Source: Gramella sp. AN32
Lineage (GTDB): Bacteria; Bacteroidota; Bacteroidia; Flavobacteriales; Flavobacteriaceae
Assembly (NCBI RefSeq): GCF_023718305.1
Contig: NZ_QEYO01000001.1
Span: forward strand, 186,001-250,000
Direction: 5' to 3'
DNA length: 64,000 nt
Shown here: positions 52,528 to 61,799 of the stretch, in pieces
Position numbering within the stretch: position 1 is the first letter of the stretch
Layout of the letters: every line of letters begins with the position of its first letter
Program-made: the position numbers and the translations under genes
Notes under the pieces: generated by a model
Databases searched by the model: none
Told to the model about the DNA's origin: nothing
What the model saw: the letters and a program-made list of their open reading frames with translations, nothing else

Positions 52528-54417
52528 ATGGCAACCGGAAAAATAAATGTATCAGTAGAAAACATTTTTCCGCTCATCAAAAAATTTCTTTACAGTGATC
52601 ATGAGATTTTTTTGAGAGAGCTTATATCGAATGCGACAGACGCAACTTTAAAATTAAAACATCTTAGCAGGTTGGGAGAAACTACCGTGGAATACGGAAA
52701 GCCTGTTATAGAAGTAAAAGTTGACAAGGAAAATAAAACCCTTCATGTGATCGACCAGGGAATTGGGATGACCATGGAAGAAGTAGAAAAGTATATTAAT
52801 GAAGTAGCCTTTTCAGGAGCTGAAGAATTTCTTGAAAAATATAAAGATTCTGCTAAGGATAGTGGGATTATTGGTCATTTTGGTCTTGGGTTCTATTCTG
52901 CCTTTATGGTAGCCGATAAAGTGGAAATTAAAACCAAATCTATTCAGGAAGATTCCAAACCCGCACATTGGATTTGCGAAGGTACGACCGAGTTCACCTT
53001 AACTGAAGGTGATAAGGAGCAACATGGTACGGAGATCATTCTTCATATAAATGACGACGAGAAAGAATTTCTGGAAGATCACAGGATCGAGCAGCTCCTA
53101 AGTAAGTATAACAAATTTATGCCAGTTCCCATTAAATTTGGAACTAAAGAAGAAACGCTTCCCCTACCGGAAGATGCTGAAAAGGACGCAAAACCAGAAA
53201 CCGAGACTGTAGATAATATTATTAATAATCCTGAACCGGCCTGGACAAAACAACCAACAGATCTTGAGGATAAGGATTACAAAGAGTTTTACAGGGAATT
53301 GTATCCTATGCAATTTGAAGATCCCTTATTTCATATTCATCTAAATGTAGATTATCCTTTTAATCTTACCGGAATCCTTTACTTCCCAAGAATGGGCCAG
53401 GACATGAATGTGCAAAAGGATAAGATCCAGCTTTATCAGAATCAGGTTTATGTAACCGATAATGTGGAAGGCATTGTTCCTGAATTCCTTACCATGCTTC
53501 GAGGTGTGATCGATTCACCTGATATTCCATTGAATGTTTCCAGGTCTTATCTACAGGCAGATGGCGCGGTTAAGAAAATCTCCAGCTATATCACTAGAAA
53601 AGTTGCTGATAAGCTAAAGAGTTTATTCAGTAATAATCGTGAAGATTTTGAAAAGAAATGGAACGATATAAAGCTCGTCATCGAGTACGGAATGCTTACG
53701 GAAGATAAATTTTTCGAAAAAGCTGAAAAATTCGCCTTGTATCCAACAACCGATGGGAAATTTTACACTTTCGAGGAACTGGAAAATGAGATTAAAGAAA
53801 AGCAGACTGATAAGGATGGTAATTTGGTTATTCTTTATGCCAGCAATAAAGATGAGCAGCATAGCTATATCGAAGCGGCAAAAGATAAAGGTTATACTGT
53901 TTTGCTATTAGATTCTCCAATCGTGTCCCATCTATTGCAGAAAATGGAAACTTCTAAAGAGAAAATCTCTTTTGTGCGGGTAGATTCAGATCATGTAAAC
54001 AATTTGATCAAGAAAGATGAAGAGGAAATCTCCAAACTTTCTGATGAAGAAAAAGAGCAGCTAAAAACTGATCTTGGAAAAGTAATCCCTTCAGAAAAAT
54101 ATTCTATACAGTTGGAAGCTATGGACAGCAATTCTTCTCCACTCATCATCACGCAACCCGAATTTATGCGTAGAATGAAAGAAATGCAGCAAACCGGCGG
54201 TGGCGGAATGTTTGGAATGGGCAATATGCCAGAAATGTACAATCTGGTCGTAAATACCAACCACGAATTAATTGGTACCATTTTAAACACGAAGACTGAA
54301 AAGAAACAACAACGACTTATTAAACAGGCGCTGGATCTTGCCAGGCTTTCTCAAAACCTGCTGAAGGGTGAAGAACTTACCGCTTTTATCAAAAGAAGTT
54401 TTGAAATGGTCAAATAA
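52528..54417 (+). CDS. htpG: Molecular chaperone HtpG (Hsp90)
   Basis: HtpG is the bacterial Hsp90, a dimeric ATP-driven chaperone of the cytoplasm. The 629-residue protein has the GHKL ATPase motifs: LISNATDATLKLKHL (the Asn of motif I), DQGIGMTMEEV, and GHFGLGFYSAFMVAD. The middle domain contains NVSRSYLQ with the catalytic arginine loop, and the C-terminal dimerisation domain ends AFIKRSFEMVK. A run MQQTGGGGMFGMGNMPEMY near residue 551 is a Gly/Met-rich loop typical of Bacteroidetes HtpG. It is monocistronic, with a strong terminator and a distinctive promoter region. Confidence 0.97.
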   Translation: MATGKINVSVENIFPLIKKFLYSDHEIFLRELISNATDATLKLKHLSRLGETTVEYGKPVIEVKVDKENKTLHVIDQGIGMTMEEVEKYINEVAFSGAEEFLEKYKDSAKDSGIIGHFGLGFYSAFMVADKVEIKTKSIQEDSKPAHWICEGTTEFTLTEGDKEQHGTEIILHINDDEKEFLEDHRIEQLLSKYNKFMPVPIKFGTKEETLPLPEDAEKDAKPETETVDNIINNPEPAWTKQPTDLEDKDYKEFYRELYPMQFEDPLFHIHLNVDYPFNLTGILYFPRMGQDMNVQKDKIQLYQNQVYVTDNVEGIVPEFLTMLRGVIDSPDIPLNVSRSYLQADGAVKKISSYITRKVADKLKSLFSNNREDFEKKWNDIKLVIEYGMLTEDKFFEKAEKFALYPTTDGKFYTFEELENEIKEKQTDKDGNLVILYASNKDEQHSYIEAAKDKGYTVLLLDSPIVSHLLQKMETSKEKISFVRVDSDHVNNLIKKDEEEISKLSDEEKEQLKTDLGKVIPSEKYSIQLEAMDSNSSPLIITQPEFMRRMKEMQQTGGGGMFGMGNMPEMYNLVVNTNHELIGTILNTKTEKKQQRLIKQALDLARLSQNLLKGEELTAFIKRSFEMVK

Positions 54418-54441
54418 AAATTATTTATAATTTGAATATTT

Positions 54442-54472
54442 AGCCGCCTGTTGGATGCAGGCGGCTTTTTTA
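54442..54472 (+). terminator. Intrinsic terminator of htpG
   Basis: An eight-pair stem (GCCGCCTG / CAGGCGGC) with a seven-base loop is followed by a run of six T. Confidence 0.92.
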
Positions 54473-54512
54473 TGAATAAAATTCAGTTTACTACTTTTAC
54501 AAAAAAATTAAA

Positions 54513-55310
54513 ATGAAAATTCACTATTTATTTTTATTATCAATTCTATTTATTTCCTGTAAAAATGATAAAATTGAAAGTTCAGAAGCTGCGGAAATTG
54601 AGAAGGATAGTATAAACAAAGTTTTGACTTTTTCTGAAAATATTGAGAAAGCTCATCATAAAGCCGCATACATGCAAAAGGATGTGGTCTCATTCGACAT
54701 TAATCTTACGTTCAATGGAAACAGTAGATTAAATGCCCGTATATTTCAAACTCCTAATTCATCCAAAATCAAAGTGGTAAAAAATGACAGTACCCAGATT
54801 ATTTTTGATGGCTCGAATATGTATGCGATACCTGAAGGAATAGATGAAAATTCAGCAAGATTTGATGCTTTCACCTGGTCCTACTTTTTCTCTATTCCTT
54901 TCAAATTAACTGATCCCGGAACTGTATGGGCTGAAGAAACCCAGATGAAACTGGATAGTATGGAATATCCTGTTTCCAAATTGACTTTCGAGAGCGGTAC
55001 AGGTGATTCGCCTGATGACTGGTACATGGTTTATCAGGATCCTGAAACAAAAATGTTGAAAGCAGCTGCCTATATTGTTACATTTTCTTCGGCTAAAGAT
55101 GAGGCAGAGAAAAATCCGCATGCGATCGTTTATAGCGATTATCAAAATATCAATAATATTCCTTTTGCCCATACCTGGAGTTTTCACAACTGGAATTTCG
55201 AAAACGGATTGGAAGATAAAATTGGTGAAGCTAAAATTAGCAACATCAAATTTTCAGAAATGAAGGAGGAATATTTCAATATACCTGAAAATGCAAAAAA
55301 AATAGATTAG
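54513..55310 (+). CDS. Lipoprotein of the DUF6503 type
   Basis: The 265-residue protein starts with a lipoprotein signal peptide ending LFISC (Cys16), followed by a charged linker. The mature part is beta-rich and resembles LolA/outer-membrane sorting-like folds: VSFDINLTFNGN, SKIKVVKNDSTQIIFDG and KLDSMEYPVSKLTFES. I believe it matches the flavobacterial DUF6503 group but cannot check. It has no known function. Its last four bases overlap the convergent histidine-kinase gene. Confidence 0.78.
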   Translation: MKIHYLFLLSILFISCKNDKIESSEAAEIEKDSINKVLTFSENIEKAHHKAAYMQKDVVSFDINLTFNGNSRLNARIFQTPNSSKIKVVKNDSTQIIFDGSNMYAIPEGIDENSARFDAFTWSYFFSIPFKLTDPGTVWAEETQMKLDSMEYPVSKLTFESGTGDSPDDWYMVYQDPETKMLKAAAYIVTFSSAKDEAEKNPHAIVYSDYQNINNIPFAHTWSFHNWNFENGLEDKIGEAKISNIKFSEMKEEYFNIPENAKKID

Positions 55311-57544
55311 GCCTGAGCCGCATGATGCTTATTCGTAATGCATTTATAGATAATCTGATAGAAATACTGAACATCATAGGGCTTAACAATAATATCGTTC
55401 ATCCCTGCAGCATGAATTTCTTGGCGTATTTCATCAACCTCGACCGCTGTTAATGCTACAACCGGAATAGATTCATTAAACTTTCTAATTTGCATACAAG
55501 CTTCCAGGCCACTTATGCCCGGCATATTTACATCCATAAGGACCAGGTCATAGTTTCCTGATTTTACCAATTCTACTGCTTTTTCACCATCTCCGGCAAC
55601 TTCACATTCGAAGTTTTTCTTTTCCAGGATGCGTTTAGTAACTACCTGATTAATCCTATTATCATCAACAATCAGGATTTTACCCGGAGTTGATGGATCT
55701 ATAACAGGTTCACTGGTTTTTTGTGGAATCGCAAGGCTAGCCGTTTTGTCTATTTTAAATTTTATTTCAAAACTAAAAGTTGAGCCAACACCTTCTTCGC
55801 TTTGCAAGTCAATCTTCGAATTAAATAAGAGCAGTAATTTTTTCACAATAGGCAAACCAAGTCCCGTTCCCTGATAATTATAGTTATTGGACTTTAGCTG
55901 GGAAAATTCCTCGAATATGATCTTTTTCTTACTCTGCGGAATTCCAGGTCCATTATCTTGTACTTCAAAACGAATGACAGCCTCATCTTCATCCATATCT
56001 TTTAAAACAGTGCGTAAGGAAATAGTGCCTCTTTCGGTAAATTTCATGGCATTCCCCACCAGATTCATTAAGACCTGGGAAAGCCTTACAGGATCTCCAA
56101 TTAAAAACAGGGGAACCTTATCCCCAATTTCAATGTTGATCTCATTTTTATTCTGAATTCGGGTAAATTCAAAACTATTTAAAATACCATTGATCAAATC
56201 CTGGAGGTTGAAGGATGCATCTTCTAACTTAACTTCATTAGATTCCATCTTATTCATTTGGAGTACATCGTTGATCAAGGCTAATAGGTAATCTGCAGAA
56301 AACTTTAAGGAGCGAAGATCTGTTTGATGCTTTTTTAAACTGATATCTTCCATCAATAATGAAGCAATTCCAATTACCCCATATAGCGGAGTTCGAATCT
56401 CATGACTCACGGTACTGAAAAATTTAGTTTTTAATAAGGTTAATTTTTCCGCTTGAATTTTTGCATGTTTATACTGTTTGTTTTTATGCTTCAGCTTATC
56501 GATAAGCTTCTTTTTATCACCATTTACACGATTCAGAAAAAATAAAATAAACACAAGTACTATAGAAGAAAGTACCATCACCACCACTTTCTCCTTGCCT
56601 TTTGCTATTATTTGATCCTGATATTTTTTTTCTCTTTTAGCAATTTCCAGGTTCTTCTTAAACTCATCTATATTAAACCTTGCATTAGCAATTTCAATTT
56701 CTTTTAATTTTTCCTTTTCGAAAATCCTGGAGTTATATTTATTGTGGTGCTCCAACGCCTCCAAAGCAGCCTCATAATCACCCTGGGATTTCAAAGCATT
56801 GGCATATCTCAAATAAGTATCACTTAAGTTCAACACCAGGGTATCCTCTTCAGCTAATTCAATAGATTTTTCAAAGTAATACCTGGAAGAATCGTATTGT
56901 TTCTGACTGTTAAAATATCTTCCGTTAAGGGTATATAGATTAGAAATTATGTACGGATTGAAAAAAGGATCACCATTTTCATCGGTAACCTTTTTTGCAA
57001 GTTCGAGGCTTTCGAGAATATGTTTTCGCGCCAGTTCATATCGTTCCATATCAATATAAGTCCAGGCGATATTACTTTTAGGTACCAGCATTTCTGAAGG
57101 TTCCTCAATTTGTTTCCCTATTTCATAGGCTTTGTTATAAAAATTTATCCCTTTTTGCCGGGTTTCCGGAATTTCAGAATAAATATTTCCAAGATTGTTA
57201 TAACTGGCAATGAGTATTTCAGGTTTATTTTCAGTCCTTAGGGCATAGTCTAAACCTACTTCATAATTTTGCCTTGCCCTGGTAGAATCCCTTTGATCTA
57301 TATAGGCATGTCCTAAAAGAATATAGCCATAGGCTATATAATAATTATTTTCCGCAGCTTTGGCAAGATTTATAAGATCGTGGGATTTCTGTACTACTTG
57401 CTGATATCGTAAACCAGAGAGATCATCATCAATGGAAGTATACAGATTTTTAAGACTGTCGTTAGAAACAGGCTTAGAATTCTGTGCCATAGAGATGCAC
57501 GTGAAAAAGCACACCATTAAAGTAAAAAAGTATACTTTTTTCAA
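55307..57544 (-). CDS. Hybrid histidine kinase with TPR sensor and receiver domain
   Basis: The 745-residue protein starts with a signal peptide (cleavage near SMAQ) and has TPR repeats exported to the periplasm (about 30-290). One transmembrane helix follows (about 320-340), then a short coiled coil and a HisKA domain with phosphorylated His381 in STVSHEIRTP. The ATPase motifs are NLVGNAMKF, DNGPGIP and GTGLGLP. A C-terminal receiver domain (about 622-740) has Asp671 in LVLMDVNMPG and the switch Lys721. No DNA-binding output domain is present, and no response regulator gene is nearby, so the phosphate target is unknown. Protein or peptide binding by the TPRs is the likely input. Confidence 0.93.
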   Translation of the reverse strand: MKKVYFFTLMVCFFTCISMAQNSKPVSNDSLKNLYTSIDDDLSGLRYQQVVQKSHDLINLAKAAENNYYIAYGYILLGHAYIDQRDSTRARQNYEVGLDYALRTENKPEILIASYNNLGNIYSEIPETRQKGINFYNKAYEIGKQIEEPSEMLVPKSNIAWTYIDMERYELARKHILESLELAKKVTDENGDPFFNPYIISNLYTLNGRYFNSQKQYDSSRYYFEKSIELAEEDTLVLNLSDTYLRYANALKSQGDYEAALEALEHHNKYNSRIFEKEKLKEIEIANARFNIDEFKKNLEIAKREKKYQDQIIAKGKEKVVVMVLSSIVLVFILFFLNRVNGDKKKLIDKLKHKNKQYKHAKIQAEKLTLLKTKFFSTVSHEIRTPLYGVIGIASLLMEDISLKKHQTDLRSLKFSADYLLALINDVLQMNKMESNEVKLEDASFNLQDLINGILNSFEFTRIQNKNEINIEIGDKVPLFLIGDPVRLSQVLMNLVGNAMKFTERGTISLRTVLKDMDEDEAVIRFEVQDNGPGIPQSKKKIIFEEFSQLKSNNYNYQGTGLGLPIVKKLLLLFNSKIDLQSEEGVGSTFSFEIKFKIDKTASLAIPQKTSEPVIDPSTPGKILIVDDNRINQVVTKRILEKKNFECEVAGDGEKAVELVKSGNYDLVLMDVNMPGISGLEACMQIRKFNESIPVVALTAVEVDEIRQEIHAAGMNDIIVKPYDVQYFYQIIYKCITNKHHAAQA

Positions 57545-57670
57545 ACGCAGGCAGTATTTATAGATTTTTGGGCAATGTGAAAATACTTTATTTTAGATAA
57601 TTATACAACATTTATTGTTTCTCAATTCATAATTTCTCCTAATCCTGGCATTAATGTTAACTTTGAAAAA

Positions 57671-58039
57671 ATGGAAATTATGCAATATCCCTGGCATCTT
57701 TATCTCATGAGCATTATGTATATAATTGCCGGAATAATGCATTTTATTAAACCAAAAATGTATTTGCGCATCATGCCAAGGTATCTGCCGGCCCATAAAT
57801 TCCTGGTCTTACTAAGCGGGGCCGCAGAGATTATTTTAGGAATTGCCCTTCTGTTTTCTCAGACAAAAAATGTAGCCATTTACGGAATAATTTTAATGCT
57901 CCTGCTTTTTCTATTGGTCCATTTTTATATGCTTTCTTCGGAAAAGGCTGCGGCAGGATTGCCCAAATGGATTCTTTGGTTACGTTTACCCCTGCAATTT
58001 ATTTTAATAGGCTGGGCATGGTTTTATTTAAAATATTGA
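57671..58039 (+). CDS. DoxX-like small membrane protein
   Basis: The 122-residue protein has four hydrophobic segments and resembles the DoxX/MauE-like family: MSIMYIIAGIMHFIKP, then MPRYLPAHKFLVLLSGAAEIILGI, with the HxxKP-x-Y and AGxxEIxLG signatures. The role of such proteins is unclear; some belong to oxidoreductase complexes. A TAACTTTG element ends only five bases before the ATG at 57671, so either the mRNA is leaderless or translation starts at the ATG at 57680. The alkB gene follows by three bases. Confidence 0.82.
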   Translation: MEIMQYPWHLYLMSIMYIIAGIMHFIKPKMYLRIMPRYLPAHKFLVLLSGAAEIILGIALLFSQTKNVAIYGIILMLLLFLLVHFYMLSSEKAAAGLPKWILWLRLPLQFILIGWAWFYLKY

Positions 58040-58042
58040 GAA

Positions 58043-58627
58043 GTGGAAGTTGAAGATATAAAATTACCAAATGCTGATCTGGTCTATATTCCAGGTTTTT
58101 TTTTCAAAACTGTAGCAAATGACTATTTTAAAGAATTAAAATCTTCACTTAAGTGGCAGCAGGATGAAATCAAACTATTCGGAAAAAAAATCCTGCAACC
58201 TCGATTAACTGCATTATATGGCGATTCAGAAAAAGAGTATACCTATTCCGGGTTAACGATGCAACCTCTGGAGTGGACTGAAGAATTGTTGAAAATAAAA
58301 AAAGCTGTAGAACTATTTAGCGATACTAAATTCACCACCTGCCTGGCAAACCTTTACCGAAATGGCCAGGATAGTATGGGCTGGCATTCAGATGATGAAA
58401 AAGAATTAGGTGAAAACCCTGAAATTGCTTCCATTAGTTTTGGAGGCGAACGCTGGTTCCATCTTAAACATAAATATGATTCAAATCTTAAAAAGAAAAT
58501 TCTTTTAAAAAATGGCAGTTTATTGCTCATGAAGGGCGAAACCCAACATTATTATAAACATCAAATTCCAAAAACAAGGAAAGATATTGATGAAAGGATT
58601 AATCTAACTTTCAGAAAAATATACTAA
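58043..58627 (+). CDS. AlkB-type 2-oxoglutarate/Fe(II) dioxygenase
   Basis: The 194-residue protein belongs to the AlkB family, which removes alkyl groups from DNA or RNA bases by oxidation. The iron ligands are H115 and D117 in GWHSDDEKEL and H173 in YYKHQIPK. The 2-oxoglutarate arginines are R185 and R191 in ERINLTFR. The substrate lid contains YTYSGLTMQPLEW. The length and IASISFGGERWF segment point to the ALKBH2/3-like bacterial subgroup. The start is a GTG codon at 58043. It overlaps the convergent nuclease gene by four bases. Confidence 0.92.
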   Translation: MEVEDIKLPNADLVYIPGFFFKTVANDYFKELKSSLKWQQDEIKLFGKKILQPRLTALYGDSEKEYTYSGLTMQPLEWTEELLKIKKAVELFSDTKFTTCLANLYRNGQDSMGWHSDDEKELGENPEIASISFGGERWFHLKHKYDSNLKKKILLKNGSLLLMKGETQHYYKHQIPKTRKDIDERINLTFRKIY

Positions 58628-59403
58628 GAATATATGTCATTCAGGATTTTGGCAAGTCTTAAGCCACCCTTCTGTAATTGATCTAAAACCAGTCCCATAT
58701 TATTATACATATATTCATAACCCAGCTTATCCCCGATTTTTACACCGCCATATAATTTTTCGGCAATGCCGCGAGACTCATAAACCCAATCCAGCAATTT
58801 CCCTTTTTGAATGTTCTTAATCTCCTGTTCGGTAATTGCTTTGGTATTATCAGCAAGTTCTGTGTAACTCATCTGGTAAAAGTTGATCATTTCGCTATCC
58901 CAAACCCGGTGAATATTAGATCCCTCATTAAACCAGCGCACCTGTACATCATTTCCTCCTTTATCTGAAGCATGCCCCACATGAAAAGGCTGATGTAGAT
59001 CACCTACGAAATGCACCAACATTTTTAAATAAAATTGTTTTTCCTCTTTAGAAGCATTCCTGTCTTTTAATACCTCTTTACACTTGTTGATCGCCTGGAC
59101 AAGATCCCCACTTTCACTGGCCTCTTCCAAAGTATATTCTTTTGCATCCGGGTCGATATTCACATAATGCCATGGCCCATATTTTCTATAGGCAGGATCG
59201 CTTTTAATATCATCTGCATAATTTGCCGTGAACGCCAGGCTAAATCCATCTAAAAGATCATCAATGGCTTTCGAAGTTTTTTTATTTAAATGATTTTGGG
59301 CAATTTCTGCAGTGGTTCTATGACCGGTTTTACCCCAGTTACCTTCCGCAGCATTTACTGAAAAACTTAGCATTAGAATAAAGGAAATAATTGGAAACAA
59401 TTT
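58624..59403 (-). CDS. Secreted S1/P1-type nuclease
   Basis: From the ATG at 59403 the protein has 259 residues with a signal peptide (MKLFPIISFILMLSFSVNAAEG). The mature N-terminal Trp of WGKTGHRTTAEIA is the family's first zinc ligand. Others come from YADDIKSDPAYR, WHYVNID, HFVGDLHQPFHVGH and NIHRVWDSEM, so the tri-zinc site is complete. It should cut single-stranded DNA and RNA outside the cytoplasm, perhaps to scavenge phosphate or nucleosides. A longer frame to 59433 adds ten residues before the signal and is less likely. Confidence 0.92.
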   Translation of the reverse strand, partial: KLFPIISFILMLSFSVNAAEGNWGKTGHRTTAEIAQNHLNKKTSKAIDDLLDGFSLAFTANYADDIKSDPAYRKYGPWHYVNIDPDAKEYTLEEASESGDLVQAINKCKEVLKDRNASKEEKQFYLKMLVHFVGDLHQPFHVGHASDKGGNDVQVRWFNEGSNIHRVWDSEMINFYQMSYTELADNTKAITEQEIKNIQKGKLLDWVYESRGIAEKLYGGVKIGDKLGYEYMYNNMGLVLDQLQKGGLRLAKILNDIYS

Positions 59404-59472
59404 CATGAGATAAATTTTTGGCAAAGATAGCAAACTAAAAAAGTTAATTTAATAGAGGGTTTATATAATTTA

Positions 59473-59506
59473 ATATCATATATTTATGATATCATTTTAA
59501 TATCAT
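59473..59506. promoter_or_regulatory. Cluster of ATATCAT half-sites upstream of the SPFH operon
   Basis: ATATCAT occurs directly at 59473-59479, 59489-59495 and 59500-59506 and inverted (ATGATAT) at 59486-59492. The central ATGATATCAT is a perfect 10-bp palindrome. The last half-site ends six bases before the start codon at 59513, so a bound protein would cover the start region. A ribbon-helix-helix regulator is encoded four genes downstream. Confidence 0.45.
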
Positions 59507-59512
59507 ACAATT

Positions 59513-60373
59513 ATGACACTCGAAAAACTAACCAAACCAGTAAACGGCTACATTATGTTGTTCTTAATTATAATCTTATTATTTGGAGGAATAATAATTT
59601 TCGCTACTCTGGATTATACCTGGGCATTAGGTTTAACATTTTTGGCCATCCTTCTTGCCCCCGGTTTAATCCTGGTAAACCCAAACGAAAGCAGGGTGCT
59701 TTTACTTTTTGGTGATTATCATGGAACTGTAAAAAAAAATGGATTATTCTGGGTAAATCCTTTTTACACTAAAAAGAAAATTTCGCTGCGAGCAAGAAAC
59801 TTCGATAGTGAACGGCTAAAGGTGAATGACAAACTGGGAAATCCAGTGATGATCAGCACCATTTTAGTCTGGAGGGTTATGGATACCTATAAAGCTTCCT
59901 TTGATGTGGATAATTTCGAAAACTTTGTCGTAGTCCAAACTGATGCCGCCGTACGTAAACTGGCAAGTCTTTACCCTTATGATAATTTTGCCGATGAAGG
60001 TTTAGATGAGGATATCACTTTAAGGTCGAGTGTGAATGAAGTAAGCGAAGCACTTGAAAAAGAACTGGAAGAACGTTTGAATATTGCAGGTATTGAAGTC
60101 CTGGAAGCGAGGATTGGCTATTTAGCCTATGCCAATGAAATTGCCAGCGCCATGTTGAAAAGACAACAGGCTACTGCCATTGTTGCTGCCCGTCACAAAA
60201 TTGTGGAGGGTGCCGTAAGTATGGTGGAAATGGCCCTGGAAGATCTCCGCAGAAAGAATGTCATAGACCTTGATGATGAAAGAAAAGCCGCTATGGTCAG
60301 TAATTTAATGGTAGTATTATGTAGTGACCGGGATGCTGCGCCGGTTATCAATGCTGGAACTTTAAACCACTAG
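59513..60373 (+). CDS. SPFH/Band 7 domain membrane protein
   Basis: The 286-residue protein has two N-terminal hydrophobic segments (about 12-32 and 36-54) and a Band 7/SPFH domain (about 55-240): ILVNPNESRVLLLFGDYHGT, SLRARNFDSERLKVND and YAYANEIASAMLKRQQ-like helix (here LAYANEIASAMLKRQQ). The C-terminal helix ends with a conserved VVLCSDRDAAPVINAG. Related proteins oligomerise at membranes and organise domains or proteases. It is the first gene of an operon with a PH-like membrane protein one base after its stop. Confidence 0.92.
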   Translation: MTLEKLTKPVNGYIMLFLIIILLFGGIIIFATLDYTWALGLTFLAILLAPGLILVNPNESRVLLLFGDYHGTVKKNGLFWVNPFYTKKKISLRARNFDSERLKVNDKLGNPVMISTILVWRVMDTYKASFDVDNFENFVVVQTDAAVRKLASLYPYDNFADEGLDEDITLRSSVNEVSEALEKELEERLNIAGIEVLEARIGYLAYANEIASAMLKRQQATAIVAARHKIVEGAVSMVEMALEDLRRKNVIDLDDERKAAMVSNLMVVLCSDRDAAPVINAGTLNH

Positions 60374-60374
60374 C

Positions 60375-60854
60375 GTGAGAGTTTTTAAAGAAATACAGAA
60401 ATTCGATCAGTGGTGGATCAAGCTTTTACTCGGGGTATTGTTAATTGGTTCCGCAATAGCGCTTTATAGAAATTACACAGCAGGTTCTGGCGTTGGGGAA
60501 ACCGTGTTCGGATTTGTAGTTATTTTATTGGTTTGTTTTTTGTTTATCGTAGCCAAATTAGAAACAAGAATCGATCAAAAAGGAATCACCGCAGCATTTT
60601 CCCCAGCTTTTATATTTACAAGAAAGTATTCCTGGGCAGAAATGGAAAAAGTATATGTACGAAAATATGCCCCGGTTAGGGAATATGGCGGCTGGGGAAT
60701 TAGAGGTTTTGGAAAAGCATCAGCTTATAATACCTCTGGGGATGAGGGGATTCAAATTGTATCGAAAAAGGGAGAACGTTTTTTGATTGGCACTCACCAA
60801 CCTGAAGACGCGAAAAAAGTTATAGCCAGATATACAAAAAATTCAGAAATATGA
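60375..60854 (+). CDS. Membrane protein with PH-like C-terminal domain
   Basis: The 159-residue protein starts at a GTG codon one base after the SPFH stop. It has two transmembrane helices (about 17-33 and 43-61) and a C-terminal beta-rich domain from about residue 65: TRIDQKGITAAFSPAF, KYSWAEMEKVYVRKYAP and GDEGIQIVSKKGERFLIGT. The strand pattern is that of bacterial PH-like membrane proteins, but I cannot name the family. The tight spacing suggests that it works with the SPFH protein. Its stop overlaps the hydrolase start by four bases. Confidence 0.78.
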   Translation: MRVFKEIQKFDQWWIKLLLGVLLIGSAIALYRNYTAGSGVGETVFGFVVILLVCFLFIVAKLETRIDQKGITAAFSPAFIFTRKYSWAEMEKVYVRKYAPVREYGGWGIRGFGKASAYNTSGDEGIQIVSKKGERFLIGTHQPEDAKKVIARYTKNSEI

Positions 60855-61795
60855 AACATACAAAAAGCTACATCTTAGCTTTACTACTTATGAGTTATTC
60901 TCTAATAGCTCAGGAAGAACTCAACTATTCCGAAGAGGAAATTAGCATCAATCAGTTCACCGATGGGACCTTAACCACCCCTGCCGATGCTGAAGCTACT
61001 TCACTAATAATATTCGTTCAGGGTTCGGGGCCTACCAATCGGGATGGAAATCAGCCTATGGGGAATAACGACGGGATGAAAAAAATTGCCCGTGAACTTG
61101 CTGAAGATGGCATTGCCTCTTTTAGATTTGATAAACGCATTTTCAAAATGAATGAATTAAAGCTAAAAGAATCTGATTTAAAGTTTGAAGATTTTATAAA
61201 AGATGTGGAAGATATCATTAGCTATTTTGATGAAAATTCAGATTTTGACCAGCTCATTATTGCCGGTCATAGCGAAGGTTCTTTAATAGGAATGCTGGCT
61301 GCAAAAAAAGAGGCCGATGCCTTTATCTCTCTTGCCGGTGCCGGGGAACCTATCGATAATATCTTAACGGAACAAATTTCCAAAATGTCCCCGGAGTTTG
61401 GGGAAAAAACACGTGCAGCTTTGGATATTTTAAAAGCTGAAGGAAAAGTGGCCAATTATGACCCTATGCTGGAATCGGTTTTTAGACCAAGCGTTCAACC
61501 TTATTTATACAGTTGGATCCAGTATGATCCTTCAGAAGAAATCAAAGAACTGGATATGCCCATATTAATTATCAACGGCACTTCAGATATTCAGGTGGAT
61601 GTAAACCAGGCAGAAATGCTGAAGAAAGCAAATCCAGAATCCCAATTAGTAATTTTAGAGGACATGAACCATGTTTTCCGAAGTATTCAAAGCCATGATG
61701 CCCTCACCAATACAAAAAGCTATAATGAGCCTAATCGCGAGATCCATCCGCAATTAGTTGAAACCATTTCCACTTTTGTGAAAAGCATGGAATAA
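60851..61795 (+). CDS. Secreted alpha/beta hydrolase
   Basis: The 314-residue protein has a signal peptide (MKHTKSYILALLLMSYSLIAQ) and an alpha/beta hydrolase fold of the serine aminopeptidase / dienelactone type. The oxyanion segment is FVQGSGPTNRDGNQ, the nucleophile is Ser in GHSEGSLIG (about 139-147), the acid lies in INGTSDIQVDV and the His in EDMNHVFR. The N-terminal part is a small beta extension. The substrate is unknown. It is the third gene of the SPFH operon. Confidence 0.88.
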   Translation: MKHTKSYILALLLMSYSLIAQEELNYSEEEISINQFTDGTLTTPADAEATSLIIFVQGSGPTNRDGNQPMGNNDGMKKIARELAEDGIASFRFDKRIFKMNELKLKESDLKFEDFIKDVEDIISYFDENSDFDQLIIAGHSEGSLIGMLAAKKEADAFISLAGAGEPIDNILTEQISKMSPEFGEKTRAALDILKAEGKVANYDPMLESVFRPSVQPYLYSWIQYDPSEEIKELDMPILIINGTSDIQVDVNQAEMLKKANPESQLVILEDMNHVFRSIQSHDALTNTKSYNEPNREIHPQLVETISTFVKSME

Positions 61796-61799
61796 TATT

